Shown one piece after another: positions 1 to 10,274 of a stretch of 64,000 nucleotides of DNA. This DNA is from Calycina herbarum (lineage: Eukaryota > Ascomycota > Leotiomycetes > Helotiales > Pezizellaceae), in contig LLEY01000141.1 in NCBI GenBank assembly GCA_001414485.1, positions 104,700-168,699 of the forward strand, given 5' to 3'. The notes under the pieces were generated by a model that saw nothing but the letters and a program-made list of their open reading frames with translations, had not been told where the DNA came from and ran no database searches. Within the stretch, counting starts at the first letter, position 1. The number at the start of each line of letters is the position of its first letter. The position numbers and the translations under genes were made by a program.

Positions 1-515
1 ATGAGCGCGTGAGGCGGTTAAAGGCTCAGCTACTCCAGGTGAATCGCTTGATCGACTTGGAAAAGGAGAAATCCAGACGCGAGACTGAATTAGAAGCTAC
101 ACAGGCAGCTGTGGCTTAAGCTAAGGCTGACGCGTCACGTGCCCAAGATCTCGAAGACCTCATGCGTAGAGAAGCGGAGATCCGCGCAGACATCTCACGA
201 GTCGAAGATGGCATTGTTCAGACGAGGGTCGAAATCCTGAAATGCTCAAGTCGTAAAGTGCGATTTCAAAGCGCAAGGACTGGCTATCGAAGAGGGGTGG
301 ACCACGTCGCCATGGAAGATCTCGAGAACATGCTTGCCAAATTACATGATCAGGTGGTGTACTGTTTTATAGACGGTACATTCACACTAGTAGAGCCTAT
401 GAGATTTCAAGACTATTTGGCGAATCCAAAGCAGCTCGCGGATGATGGTGAGTTCTTCTATTGCGACCCCGGTTATGCTCGGAAGAGACGCCGTGGCTTG
501 GATGGAGACGACTGA
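1..515 (+). pseudogene. Coiled-coil protein fragment, 5' end outside window, one nonsense codon
   Basis: Frame 3 is open from base 3 to the TGA at 513-515 except for one TAA at 117-119. The first part, before and after the stop, is rich in Glu, Lys, Arg, Leu and Ala and looks like an alpha-helical coiled coil. After about residue 80 the composition becomes mixed and ends in a basic cluster (RKRRR). The stop is a CAA to TAA type change (Gln to stop), which is a CpA to TpA transition as made by RIP. The start lies upstream of the window. I do not recognise the family. Calling it a pseudogene rests on continuity of the helix pattern across the stop. Translation from the ATG at 162 would give only 117 residues. 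Confidence 0.5.
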
Positions 516-933
516 TAAGAGGATTCGCTTGAGGCTCTCCTGCCCACTACGTCAGTGACCAGACTCTATCCGTAATGGATGAGGCATATCTGCGTCGCCG
601 CCACCGGCTCTGGTCTGCCAGGGATGGAAATTGTTTTCCGGTAGCACAAGGAAGAAGGTATCGCGTGCAGTTGAGATCCTACCTGGCCTGCCGTTCGGTA
701 CGGAGGTATTACACACGGCTGATCGAATGGGCTGTGTCTACATTGAAGGATCTGTATGAAGTTCGTAGTCTGCGTTGACTTGCGTCCAAGTTCCTCGAAG
801 ATGGCTAGGGGGCCTTGTGATAGTGGGGTCCAACCGCGAGTGAGGCTTCAAAGCAGGCACATCGGCCAAATAGATGGAGTTGGACGTCGTACACATGAGA
901 CACTGCGTGAAAGCCATGGAATGACGAGGCAGT
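516..933. other. Non-coding stretch containing repeat copy 1
   Basis: No convincing gene. Short open frames (575-778 plus, 756-1031 plus) have no recognisable domain. The notable content is a degenerate copy of a sequence that recurs near 2.7 kb (see the repeat at 698-849). Confidence 0.4.
698..849 (-). repeat. Dispersed degenerate repeat, copy 1
   Basis: About 150 bp aligns in the same orientation with 2736-2887. Shared anchors are GTACGGAGGTAT, GGGCTGTGTC, CAAGT(T/C)C and CCTTGTGATAG, then GAGGCTTC at the end. Read on the minus strand the second copy contains a GGTTCGACTCC string matching a Pol III B box, which is degraded in this copy. It may be a SINE-like or gene-derived duplicate. Confidence 0.5.
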
Positions 934-2012
934 CTACCTGCTGTGATATAACAGATCCAAGCCAGCGGAACAGGGAAACGGATCCTCTTCGAGTGTATAT
1001 GCGAAGTGAAGTTGAGAATAGCTTGCAGTGATATAACCCGAGTTAGTTAGATAATTTGAAATATCTAGGGGAACAACCTTGTCGTAATCTCCAATGAGGA
1101 CATAATCACACAAGGCCTTCACACTCGACACTGGCTCCTCCTTGCTTATCCAAAAACTTGCCCCCCGAGCGGCGTGGCAAAAGTTTGCGGCTATTGACCG
1201 AGCCCCGGGAATCGCTAGTTTCGTGCCAACGATCAACACCAGCTCTGGGGATATTCTCAAATCGTGCTCAGCAGTTTCCAGAATCTCTTTGTCGTCTGGG
1301 TGAGGCTCGCCGTATAAAAGTACGTTGGGTCTCAGCCTGCCAACTTTCAATGATCGCTTGCCCTGCAATGTCCGGGCTTGACTTCTTTGCAAGCACCTTT
1401 GACAGTATAGCGAATGGGAACCTTGGAACAGATGTGGCTTATAGTCACAAACCCAGTTACATATCCCATATCGGGCTTGATCAACTCGACCATGGAGGCG
1501 TACCCTCTTGGCGTCAAGATCAGGTAACAGGCGCTCGACGCAATCGATATTCTATGTGTAGTGCCGAAAATGAGGACAAGTCCGCGCAAGCTCGTCTATA
1601 ACCTTGTGGAAAGGTGAAGGCTCCGCCAAATCCGAATGCAGGCGTTCACACATACCACGGACTGTGGAGTGGAAGCTGGTCATCTCCTCGGAAGAGGAAT
1701 AGAGAGAGCGGTCGAACGAGGTCTGTTTGGACTTCCGCATATCCTCAAAGGTGGGAACTAGGTATATTAGTATCGATAAAGGAATTTACAAACGAGCTTC
1801 AACTCACAGCCTGCACTGATAGAGATACCGGCCCTGCTAATGACGACAATCTTTTCACTTGATCGCATGAGCTCCTTTAACCGGCTGAAGTCATCCACGG
1901 GTTCACGGATGGTCTGAAGCGATCCTCTCATTTTTCGGGCTCTCTTTTCTGATCCGGTGCTTCTCGTTGATTGGTCTCTGAGTGGAAGCCATCCGTTTTG
2001 GCGAATCCTCAT
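934..2012 (-). pseudogene. Sirtuin (Sir2-family NAD-dependent deacylase) pseudogene, Hst3/Hst4-like
   Basis: Minus-strand frames carry the sirtuin landmarks in order. There is an N-terminal KIVVISRAGIS (family: VTGAGIS), then YSSSEE..SFH, then HYT-stop-NID (family: TQNID). Next come LHG with the catalytic His region, two Cys pairs (CNWVC and YCQRC) for the structural zinc, GRLRPNVLLYGEPHP and VLIVGTKL. The TAG at 1545-1547 replaces the invariant Gln of TQN, a CAG to TAG change. In addition the GAG motif has Arg for Gly. A probable 48-nt intron (1760-1807, GTGAGT..CTAG with a TACTAAT branch site) follows exon 1, but joining it to the next frame needs a small indel near 1741-1750. Family members deacetylate histones using NAD; this copy cannot be functional. 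Start taken at the ATG at 2012. Confidence 0.8.
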
Positions 2013-3520
2013 GATCGTCGATCACAATTGGCCGTTCTATTCCACGATCAGCAAGGCTTCATGATACTGCATCTGGACCTCCTACCTCGAGAACCCTCCG
2101 GTGGGGATGCCTGCCTCTTCACTGACTTGGAGCCCGCGATCAAATTGTCACACATCTTCTGAGTCCCTTTCAAACCAATGTTGGCATGGAGTGCGCGTCC
2201 ATTGTTGTAGCATCTCACCAAGTCGGATTCTGCAGATGCCATCTTCGCGATGATATGAAGTGGTAAGGATATTTGAAAAAAATGGAAAGGAAGCTGGGAG
2301 GGAAGTAGTTTGGAGAGGGGGGTTGCGGCTTTCTTATACTTGGACGGAGGGTCGGATGGCGCAGCTGCAAACCTTCCAGGATCCATCTCACAAAGTTGCA
2401 TGAGCCTTTCATGCGACGCCTTCAGCTCGGAGGTGTTGATTTGTTGGAGAATGGGCAATGCCTGGACCGTCGATTTCTCAATCAGGAATCCCCTTGCTGG
2501 TGGCAGCATGCAGCGCTCCTTGCATCAAACGCTCTCAGAATTGACGACCATGGCTGATGCGTCCGAAAGCCTGTTTCCCTGCAGCGCACCCATTGAAGCT
2601 CACGTATCGTCGTTCTGCGATCACCAAGTCTTGCGAGCTTTTGAATCTTGTGTCGATTTCATGAGGAAGTGGATGTTGTGGAACAGGTCCACAGGCTTCC
2701 TTCTTGACCAGACTTTCTAGCTTCTCATTCCGTCTGTACGGAGGTATCACTTATGGCTGATGTAGTGGGCTGTGTCGTCGTTGATGCATTGTACATGGTG
2801 CGTAATATGCCTTGAATTGAGCCCAAGTCCTTGGAAGACGACCAGGGCACCTTGTGATAGCGGAGTCGAACCCTTGACTGAGGCTTCGGCGTCCCTCTAG
2901 TGCAAATTGCACGAAATGGCACGCCGCTAGGGCATGGTATGTGTGAGCGCATGCTGTCGCAGCCGGTATTCCGGAAGGATTTAAGTCGGTTCGCGAGAGT
3001 TGACGACGGTTTCAATTGATGAGCTGTTGCTTGAACTTGACTCTCAATTTTTCGCCCTGCTTTGGAATCGTGATCAGCAAGAGAGATATAACCACCACCC
3101 AAACGTGCTATAAGCTCACATGACAGGCTTCTCTTTCCCATCCTTGCTTACATCTTCGCGAATCTTCAAGCTGGCGCCTCTTCCTTTTCCATATCATCAT
3201 ATCCTGACTTTATAGCATTTTGAACTTCGTTTGCGAGACGGCCAACTCGTAGAGGATAGCAGGACCTTGTCTCATAATTGGCGGATGATGAAATGCTCGA
3301 TTGACAGAGATGCGAAGCTGATGCGACAAGTATTGGTGTAGATGAAGTAATGTGTGGTGGAGAGTTAACGTACATCGGCGAGAAGAGCATGTTTGCTGGG
3401 GCAGCGTCTAACCGAGTTGCCGCTGTTGTCACGTGTAGCTATTTTTGACATCCCTGCGAGGCAAAAACCTCAGCCTCAGTGTGGCTGAGAGAACTTGGCT
3501 TGTGACAACGCTCTTTTCGT
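2013..3520. other. Region without a recognisable gene
   Basis: Several frames of 60-150 codons exist on both strands (for example 2048-2509 minus, 2725-3141 minus and 3166-3432 minus). None shows a domain, a plausible intron-exon structure or repeat-free composition that would support a gene. The stretch contains repeat copy 2 and a polypurine run near 2280-2320. Confidence 0.4.
2736..2887 (-). repeat. Dispersed degenerate repeat, copy 2 (B-box-like motif)
   Basis: Second copy of the repeat at 698-849. On the minus strand it carries GGTTCGACTCC at about 2863-2873, and about 60 nt 5' of it TGCCCTAGCGG, which resembles a tRNA A box. The stems needed for a tRNA fold do not pair, so this is not a functional tRNA. 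Confidence 0.5.
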
Positions 3521-3612
3521 TACTATCCCCCCCCTAAATAAAATGTAGTGTGCACAGACATTTAGTATGGCACAGCGGCCGTGCGCTTACATTTTATTTA
3601 GGGGGGATAGTA
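3521..3612. mobile_element. Small TIR element (MITE-like), TA-flanked
   Basis: The two ends are near-perfect inverted repeats of about 32 bp: left TACTATCC, a C run, TAAATAAAATGTA and so on; right the complement, ending TTTAGGGGGGATAGTA. The arms are separated by about 27 bp. The outermost TA on both sides fits a Tc1/mariner-type TA target duplication, leaving an element of about 88 bp. The left arm has eight C's and the right six G's. No coding capacity, so mobilisation would have to be in trans. Confidence 0.65.
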
Positions 3613-3838
3613 GTAGCTTTTATTCCCCGCATCGGTTGCCGTGGTTGAGTATCGACACATTTGCCCGCTCTACTCCTCACCACGATAACATAAGCAGACC
3701 TAAAAACAATAACCAGCATGAGCGACCCAAGCCATTGGAGTCACAGTACAGGGGAGGCAGAACAGTTCCAAGCAAGTATCAATCAAGCAAATCACACATC
3801 AACGAGGCCGGCTCTGACAGTTTTGCAGGCATCAGTTT

Positions 3839-4012
3839 GCTGTGGGTGGCAAGGCAAAGGACCTGGCAGCTACGATCTCATCCGGACAGAGCGCCAAAAA
3901 TGAGCGGGAAGCAAAACGGAAGGCGAGAGAAGAGAAAGAAAGGGCAGAGAAGGAGTAGGAATGGAAAGAGCGACAGGACAGAGAAAGAGCGAAAGAGAAG
4001 GAGAAGAAATAG
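3839..4012 (+). pseudogene. Charged alpha-helical protein fragment with internal stop
   Basis: The frame starting at 3839 reads AVGGKAKDLAATISSGQSA and then a Lys/Glu/Arg-rich helix to TAG at 4010-4012, with one internal TAG at 3956-3958. The helix composition continues across the stop, so the stop looks secondary. A possible 3' splice site (TTTTGCAG) lies just upstream, around 3822-3829, suggesting a terminal exon. Overlapping frames (3567-4040 and 3718-3903) are less protein-like. No family recognised. Confidence 0.4.
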
Positions 4013-4036
4013 CTTTGGGCGACTAACAACATATAT

Positions 4037-5674
4037 TTAAGCCTGCCCCTCTGTGAAGGGGCCTGCTTCTTTGCTAAAGAGGACTTGCAACTGTTTTACA
4101 TATTCTTCTCGATCAGCGACCTTTCTCTGAGCAACCTGACGAGAACCCTGGCACCAGTACTGTGATAGTATTCCTTCGGCCGTAATCGAGAGGGGATGAA
4201 ATTTGGGAGCGATATGATCTTCGACTAGAGCAAATGCGGCATTTACAGACATAATACAATGCCAAAACCAGACTGCCCCAGATTTCCAGCTGTTATGCAT
4301 GATTGATGTCAGTGAGGGCAGATCCGATGGCGTCATCCTGACTTCTTCCTCCTTGAATATATCCATAAACTCCTGGCCAACTATATCAAATTCACTGAAG
4401 CTGTCTTCTGTTATCTCATCGATACCGCATCCCGTGAGCCAATAGGGAACGGAAAGCATCTCGGCAGGTAGTGCACAAACCCACTCGTGGTCTATAGGCA
4501 TGTAATGTTCCAGTCTTTGTCGACAAAGATGTTACTCGCATGGAAATCGGTGAGCTGAAGACGGAATGGCCCGTGACGACTTTCCGGCTGAATGTAGTGA
4601 TGAGAGAGCGCCCTGAGCATTGTTTTAGCAGCCATCTGGCCAAGACAGTCTTCCGTACTGTGAGCTGCATTCAGATTGCTAAGAAGGAAGTTGTCATGGA
4701 ATGTGAGTATATCTGCAACAAAGGGCTCCACACAGGTATATGTTTCATTTCTCGATATCGTTCTTGGAGCGCCCTCATTCTCTAAAATGATAATAGAGCA
4801 AGGCAGCGGTCGGTTTGAGAGTGTAATTGTGCCGTTATTATGGAATTGGAACGAGCCTATTCGAGGCTGAGGAATGCGAGCTAAAGACAAGATCAAGCGC
4901 GCCATGCCTCGGAAAAGCTTTTGCCTCCGGACCAGGTCACTTCGATGCCTATCCCATGTGTCTGAGAGCATTTCGCCTTTATCGGGGCCAATATACTCAA
5001 GAAGCATATATGCAGTGGGTAGGCGCAAGTGGGTCGGACTTAGGACATATTGAGACAAGGTTGGGTATCGAAGATAGTTGCGTGAAGATCGCTGGAACAT
5101 GCGCCAAAGGCGGAGATAAAAAGGCATTCGTTGCTCGTGTGTAAACTATAGATGAAGCAACATTGCTAGCACGGAAATCTCAAGAAACACAATAACTTAC
5201 GTGTCGGTTGTCAGAGAAGCCAAAGGCGTACAAGTATGGAACGGGAATGTCGGGGCATCGATCTTGCATCCATACGTAAGCTCCAACCTCGCAGCTTAGT
5301 TTCTCGTCAATGGTGCCAGGGTATTTGGCGTCGGCAAGCTTGTGTGGCATAGGACAACGAAAGATCAGGTTCTTGTTGAAGCTGGCCGACCTTACTTCCA
5401 CAGGTATACACACATTAAAGCTCCCTCGAATCCATTGGCTCTCTGTTTTGACAATACACGCGTCTTGATCGCGCAGTCTCAGGTGATGCCGAACAAGGGC
5501 CTGGATCGTTGTTCGCTGATCCCAGAGCTTTTGAAAGAGCTGTCTCCTTGCTCCACGGTATGTTGCTTCATTGATGATATTGACATCCTTCTTGAGGGCC
5601 AACTCGTAAGTAATGTGCTTCCCATTATCGAGCTCGAGAGCAGCTGGCATGGTGAAAGAAACATTCCTCGCCAA
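4037..5674 (-). pseudogene. Aminoglycoside-phosphotransferase-like (APH/choline-kinase fold) gene with one frameshift
   Basis: Exon 1 runs from the ATG at 5674 to 5201. The intron is 5200-5146 (55 nt, GTAAGT..TATAG). Exon 2 reads on in phase through RHFTHEQRMPFYLRLWRMFQ. The catalytic loop TDFHASNIFVDKDWNI (family: TDLHQSNIFVD.DW) is present. Next comes the metal-binding motif I-D-H-E-W, but it lies in a different frame: one base is missing at about 4490-4493, so the in-frame reading stops at once. The rest (EWVCALPAEMLSVPYWLT and about 140 more residues) is open to the TGA just before 4037. Total about 530 residues, normal for this expanded ascomycete family, whose substrates are mostly unknown. 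A single indel suggests recent loss or a base error. It shares a roughly 200-bp divergent upstream region with the MYND gene. Confidence 0.85.
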
Positions 5675-5872
5675 CGGATCGAGGTATAGTTGGCACCTGC
5701 TGACGGGTTGACCAGCAGGTCGATTCTTTTCAGTTTGTTATGGAAGTGTCTTTAAATCTCCGGCGGGAATTGTTATATCACGTGATGCGACCGCCCAAAT
5801 GCATTACAATTCGGGGCGCATCATCTCTCGCGAGGTCTACAGTACTGCCGCTTCAACAATTTAAGCCTCAAC
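5675..5872. promoter_or_regulatory. Divergent intergenic region
   Basis: This 198-bp stretch separates the start codons of the minus-strand APH-like gene and the plus-strand MYND gene, so it should hold both promoters. I can point to no specific binding site beyond a CACGTGA E-box-like string near 5778-5785. Confidence 0.35.
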
Positions 5873-7843
5873 ATGGGCCCCGTGCCGTCGGTCCAGCCTG
5901 ACAATGCGGCCTTCCTGAATCCCGCTCTCTGCGCAAACACAAACACTGAACGAAAGGCTGATAGCAAGGAACCGCCATGCCAAAATACAGCCAGCCTGGT
6001 CTGTGGCTCCTGCAAAGTGGTTCAGGTATGGTTGCTTACTTCACCTTCCCGCAAGATGCTTCGCGCTGCAACTACTACCCACGATGTGGATGAATAGATG
6101 AATAAGCCTGACGTTTTTTAAGTATTGCTCTAAAGAATGTCAGATCACGAATTGGTCTCACCATAAGAAGATCTGCAAGTCCGACCTCATGAGGAGCAAA
6201 TACGTCCCAGGCTGGATCAAGCAAGACCGTGTTCCCAGCTGGGTCTCCGACAGCGGACTCTCATCGGATTTTGGCATGAACCAATATCTTTGGGGAAACA
6301 TGCCGGCCGTGAATATACTCAACATGGAAAAGAGCGAGAATGTTTGCGATATTCATCGCAATATGGATTTACTCTTTGCTGCATCAGGAGATATCCGGAA
6401 CGTTGTTAAGTCTATCATAGAAGGTCTCCCAGATGGATACGATGGCCGATGCACGCTTGTTATTAACGATATCAATTTTATGGTCATCGCACGCAACGCT
6501 ATCCTGCTTTTCGTCGCATTAAGCCTTGAACCCGAAGAAGCAGTCACGATATTGATACACGTGTGGTATTCAGCGCTACTAGCGCGTGTCATGATAGACA
6601 CTCTTCGCCACGTGGCACTGGGACGCATCGTTGAAGTTTGCGAGAAGATCAAGTATAAGCCATCTACTTCCCTCCAAGCGAAGACCTTTTCTTTCGGAAA
6701 GAGATCCCTGCGATTAGTGCTAAAGAAGCACCAATGGGACGAGCTGAAGGACTATTTCAATGTTCCACCGGATTTGACGCAGCAGGATGCGCAGGGAATC
6801 CGGCGTCGCGTCATGTTGGCTCCGGAGAGGGTCGATTATCTGCATCGTGCGTTATGCAATCAGCCTTCTCCGATCCGAGTAGCAACGGTGACGTTTCGCG
6901 AAGATGGCATTCTTTTGCCTCATGGCGCATCGAGAGAGAAGTTTGACATACCAAATCCGTGAGCAACTCCTCCTCATTCTTTCATTACCGTGACCCGGCT
7001 GACTTTATAAGCACATTCTTTCACACGGATCGAGTTTGGCCTATGAGAGATGATGCGAGTCCATTGGAAGGCTGGGACTACCATGAGTACATCAAATTCG
7101 CACCAAAAGCGACCAATGATGTCATGGGCAGCTTCTTCTTCTTCCTAAGAGATAGGCTTTTGCGTTTCTGTCAGCGTATCAAGGATCTTAATATCCACTT
7201 TCGGCTCTTGAACGTTGATGCTCGAGAGCTTCCGGATCATCTTAGCACAGAGGAATCTCAGTTCGACCGCATCGAGGTAGGTAAAAGCTTACTAGCAAGC
7301 ACATGATGACAGTTGACACGAATATAGGTCTCAAACATCTGCGATCGCGGATACGTCGGACCTGAAAAAACTCTTTCCACATTCAGCCCGCTCCTCAAAT
7401 CAAAGACCACCAACCCAAAATCAATACTGATAATGCTCTTTCTAAACGCCGTCAGCGAGGTATATCACCATAATGACCTGAACGGCGAGCAGCGCTTCAA
7501 TGAGTCCCGAGTGCTTATGCAGAAATTCATACCCGTAACGCCGATGACACTCATGACTATGATGGCCGGCGGCGTGAGTGCAATGAGCAGCCTAGAGATG
7601 ATCCGAATCTCTTCATGCTATACGATGTTCGGCGATCTTGAAAAGGCGTTTGGCACTTTCTTGAAGGACGTCCAGATATACAAGCTAACGAAGAAGTATG
7701 GAATGAAGATTAAGGAGAAGCATTCTATTATCGAGCCTTGGCCGTTCAGGGTCACGGAAAAGACTACAAAGGAAGAATTTGACATAAGATGTGCTGCTAC
7801 ACATACGGGATGCGAACGGTATATAGAGTTTGAGAGGGCATAG
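5873..7843 (+). CDS. MYND-type zinc finger protein with DUF4470 region
   Basis: Four exons: 5873-6025, 6123-6958, 7012-7276 and 7328-7843. Introns are 97, 53 and 51 nt, all GT..AG. The joined frame is open and gives 589 residues. The MYND finger occupies about residues 20-70: Cys at LCAN and PPCQN, then VCGSC, then split by intron 1, YCSKECQITNW..HKKIC. A DUF4470-type block follows (QYLWGNMPAVNIL, LLFAASGDIRNVVKSI, ARNAILLFVAL, EPEEAV), and then the conserved SLQAKTFSFGKRSLRLVL and GILLPHGASREKFD..NP segments. MYND domains bind zinc and mediate protein-protein contacts; the molecular role of this fungal family is not established. It has no nonsense or frameshift, unlike both neighbours, so it is probably active. 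Start chosen because the ATG at 5873 gives the full finger. Confidence 0.9.
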
Positions 7844-8070
7844 GAGATGTGTGTAACTTGAATAGATTTGTGGATGAGAGCCGAATAATAACATTCTAGA
7901 AACAAACAAGATACTAACACTGCTCTAGTTTTAAGTTCTAAGATATTGAGAAACTACTCTAGTAGGAAGTCAAAGTAATGAAGGAATATATTGAGAATTG
8001 TTGCAAATAGGGCAAGTGAACAAAGTTTGGATTATCTCGAGCGTAATGCTAAGTTGTGCCAGTTGTGCGA
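7844..8070. other. Intergenic, convergent 3' ends
   Basis: Spacer between the 3' ends of the MYND gene and the minus-strand pseudogene. AT-rich, no feature recognised. Confidence 0.4.
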
Positions 8071-9051
8071 TCAGAGAGGCTCTTCTAAGAAGCCCCTCCT
8101 CGCATAGTCAATTGATTGGTAAAGTGCAAACTGTTTCTCTAAAGGAGCCGCACGACTGAGCAGCTCAATTTTCCGAATAGCCAAGACTAGGACCCTCCAG
8201 GATTCACAGGGACCAGTCTCTACATTTTCGTTGACACCCTCCCATTCCAAGTGCACATTTGCCGCACCGCCGGATTGAATAACCTGCATCTTGTTCAGGG
8301 TTCCTGTGACCTGTGAATAGTCTAACTAAAGATTTGGTATAGGTCCCTCAAAGGCTTGCGCAACATCGCAGTGCTCTGAGAATCGAATCTTGCCAGAGAA
8401 AATACCCAACAGGTCGCCTGGGAATACGGGGACAATAGGAAAGACACTGACCAGCTTCTCAACGCTAGGTCGAATTGATATAATGAACGACTTATTCGTC
8501 CCCGATTCTATGTACGCATCTTCTATAAGCCGTTTCGGAATGCTCTCGGTTGAGGTAGCTATGCAACTGCTTGTAAGCTTATACGACGCTTCTTCGTTGG
8601 AGTACCACGTATTAGATCCATTATCCCAAGCTGATTCTGGTATGCTCAGTATCTCGGCAACAGATGCATGTAGCAGGTCCAGCCTGCCTAAGAAGTTACC
8701 TTTGGCCTGCTCGAGCGCTCGGAATTCGATCTGTCTGATGTAGCCGGAATATACCTTTTCCCAGGACACGATAGTGTCTATTAGTTCTCTTGGAGAGTGC
8801 TTCCTTCTAGGGAAGGACTTGCAATACTTGTTGAATTTAGCATCTCGATAGAGCAGGATAGTTACAACACCAGCATTCTTCATATTATACAAATCCTTCT
8901 ACCACAGTCGGCATCTCCGCTGGTTTTCGTCGCTTGTTCCAATGCCGACTAGAGCGATGAACTCAGCAGCTGCAGCCTTTTCCTGTTGCGTAGATCCGCC
9001 ATCAGGTCCTCTAGTTCCGGCAGCAGGTCTTTCAGTGGCCGGATGTGACAT
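8071..9051 (-). pseudogene. Conserved fungal hypothetical protein, two nonsense codons
   Basis: A single-exon frame of 327 codons runs from the ATG at 9051 (MSHPATERPAAG) to the stop at 8071, broken by TAG at 8899-8901 and TAG at 8326-8328. The frame is otherwise continuous: CRLW-stop-KDLYNMKNAGVV at the first break and GPIPNL-stop-LDYSQVTGTLNKM at the second. The C-terminal block GPCESWRVLVLAIRK looks like a conserved motif of a fungal family of unknown function. The first stop fits CAG to TAG. The second fits TGG to TAG (Trp), a C to T change in CpA on the other strand. Both are RIP-type. It lies at the edge of a RIP-mutated AT-rich block. No signal peptide or catalytic motif recognised. 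Confidence 0.75.
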
Positions 9052-9775
9052 TATGTCAATGGTCTCGGCGTGTCTCTTGATAATGTCCCAGTAGAACGCT
9101 TCCTCCCATTCTTTTTGAAGATCAATGCCTATATAACCTGCTCTTGTCTTTGTAATTTTTTTAATCGTAATGTTAAAAGGTTTAGCTGTAAGGTTTTGTT
9201 CGGTATACCTTTGAATTTCAGCCGTATTTGTTATAGTCTCTATGTTAACATTTTAGAGACTAAACCTACTGACTTAAGTACGTATCTTTGATACCTTTAG
9301 CAGAGATTATAAGTAATATTTAAAAATAGTAAACTCTTTAATATTAGAATAGTAGACTTTCTAAGAAATACTATAATTTAAGCTTAAAGTTTTATCTTTT
9401 CTAAGATTAATCTTATTTACTTTTTATAGTATTAGAGCTAGTATTTTAATTTTAATTAATTAGACAAAGTACTTACTAATAAGTCTGATAATAAAGTTAT
9501 AAAATAGTTTTATAAAAACCTATATTCTATATTAATAGAGTTTAAAAGCTAAATTTTACTACTTTATACTAATCTAAATAAAATAGCTTTATTTATAAAT
9601 ATATAGAAAAGGTAAAAGAGTAAGTATATATTCTATATAAGTAAAGATTTTACTAATAAAAACTATTATAAATAAGTAATAGAAATAATCTTATTAGTAT
9701 AACTTTACGTTATATTTACAGTGCTAAATATAGTGTATTAATCTTGTCTATCTTCGTTAAAAGTAGCTACGTAGG
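9052..9775. other. AT-rich RIP-mutated transition zone
   Basis: The base composition shifts sharply to AT-rich around 9130. CpA and TpG become rare. No coding or LTR sequence recognised; probably an older, unidentifiable repeat remnant into which element A inserted. Confidence 0.5.
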
Positions 9776-10239
9776 TGTTACGAATCACGTTATACGTAGT
9801 AAGTAGTCTAGACAGCGCTCTAATAGAATAAGATACGATATCTAGGAAATAGAAGGTAACATAGAAGATAATTAGTAATATAGAGGTATTTAGGTATTCT
9901 AGGATCTTACTGTTATAATATATTAGAAATCACGTACGGTTATATAATATAATCGCCTATATCGCTCTAGTCGCTTTAATCGCGAGCGACGCGAGTAATA
10001 TAAGCGATATAAGCGATATACTTAGAGAACGAAGGTTCTATATAAGACTAGCACGTCTGCTATTAGATAGAAGCTTCGTATTTAACTTTAGTTATTAATC
10101 TTATTATCTTATTTAATATCTTTAATATAAGTAACGAGTTTACTTCTAAGTAAACAACCTATCGCGTCTATACTTCTTACTTATATACTAACCTTCGAGA
10201 CTTAGTTATCTTTGTTTAGTTCGTTTGAGTTTTATTATA
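9776..10239 (+). repeat. 5' LTR of element A
   Basis: 464 bp, starts TGTTACGAATCACG and ends TTATTATA (terminal CA changed to TA). A TATA box (TATATAAG, about 10039) lies roughly 40 nt before the inferred transcript start. The core contains repeated GCGATATAA units (about 9990-10020). Confidence 0.93.
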
Positions 10240-10274
10240 CTTTAAGTACCTACTTAGAAGTACAGCTAGTATAA

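Noticed and set aside
1158..1601. Plus-strand frame of 147 codons
   Set aside because: It is the antisense shadow of the sirtuin pseudogene.
2048..2509. Minus-strand frame of 153 codons just upstream of the sirtuin
   Set aside because: No domain or conserved motif, and no clear link to the sirtuin; might include a lost 5' exon but cannot be supported.
2820..2960. A tRNA gene suggested by A-box- and B-box-like strings on the minus strand
   Set aside because: The T-arm, D-arm and acceptor strands do not pair, and spacing between boxes is about 62 nt.
2725..3141. Minus-strand frame of 138 codons
   Set aside because: Covers the dispersed repeat; composition gives no family resemblance.
3567..4040. 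Plus-strand frame of 157 codons ending in a basic tail
   Set aside because: Spans the hairpin element and reads the charged-helix fragment in a wrong frame.
9976..10025. GCGATATAA repeats as a CRISPR or satellite array
   Set aside because: Short, without spacers, and inside an LTR U3 core.
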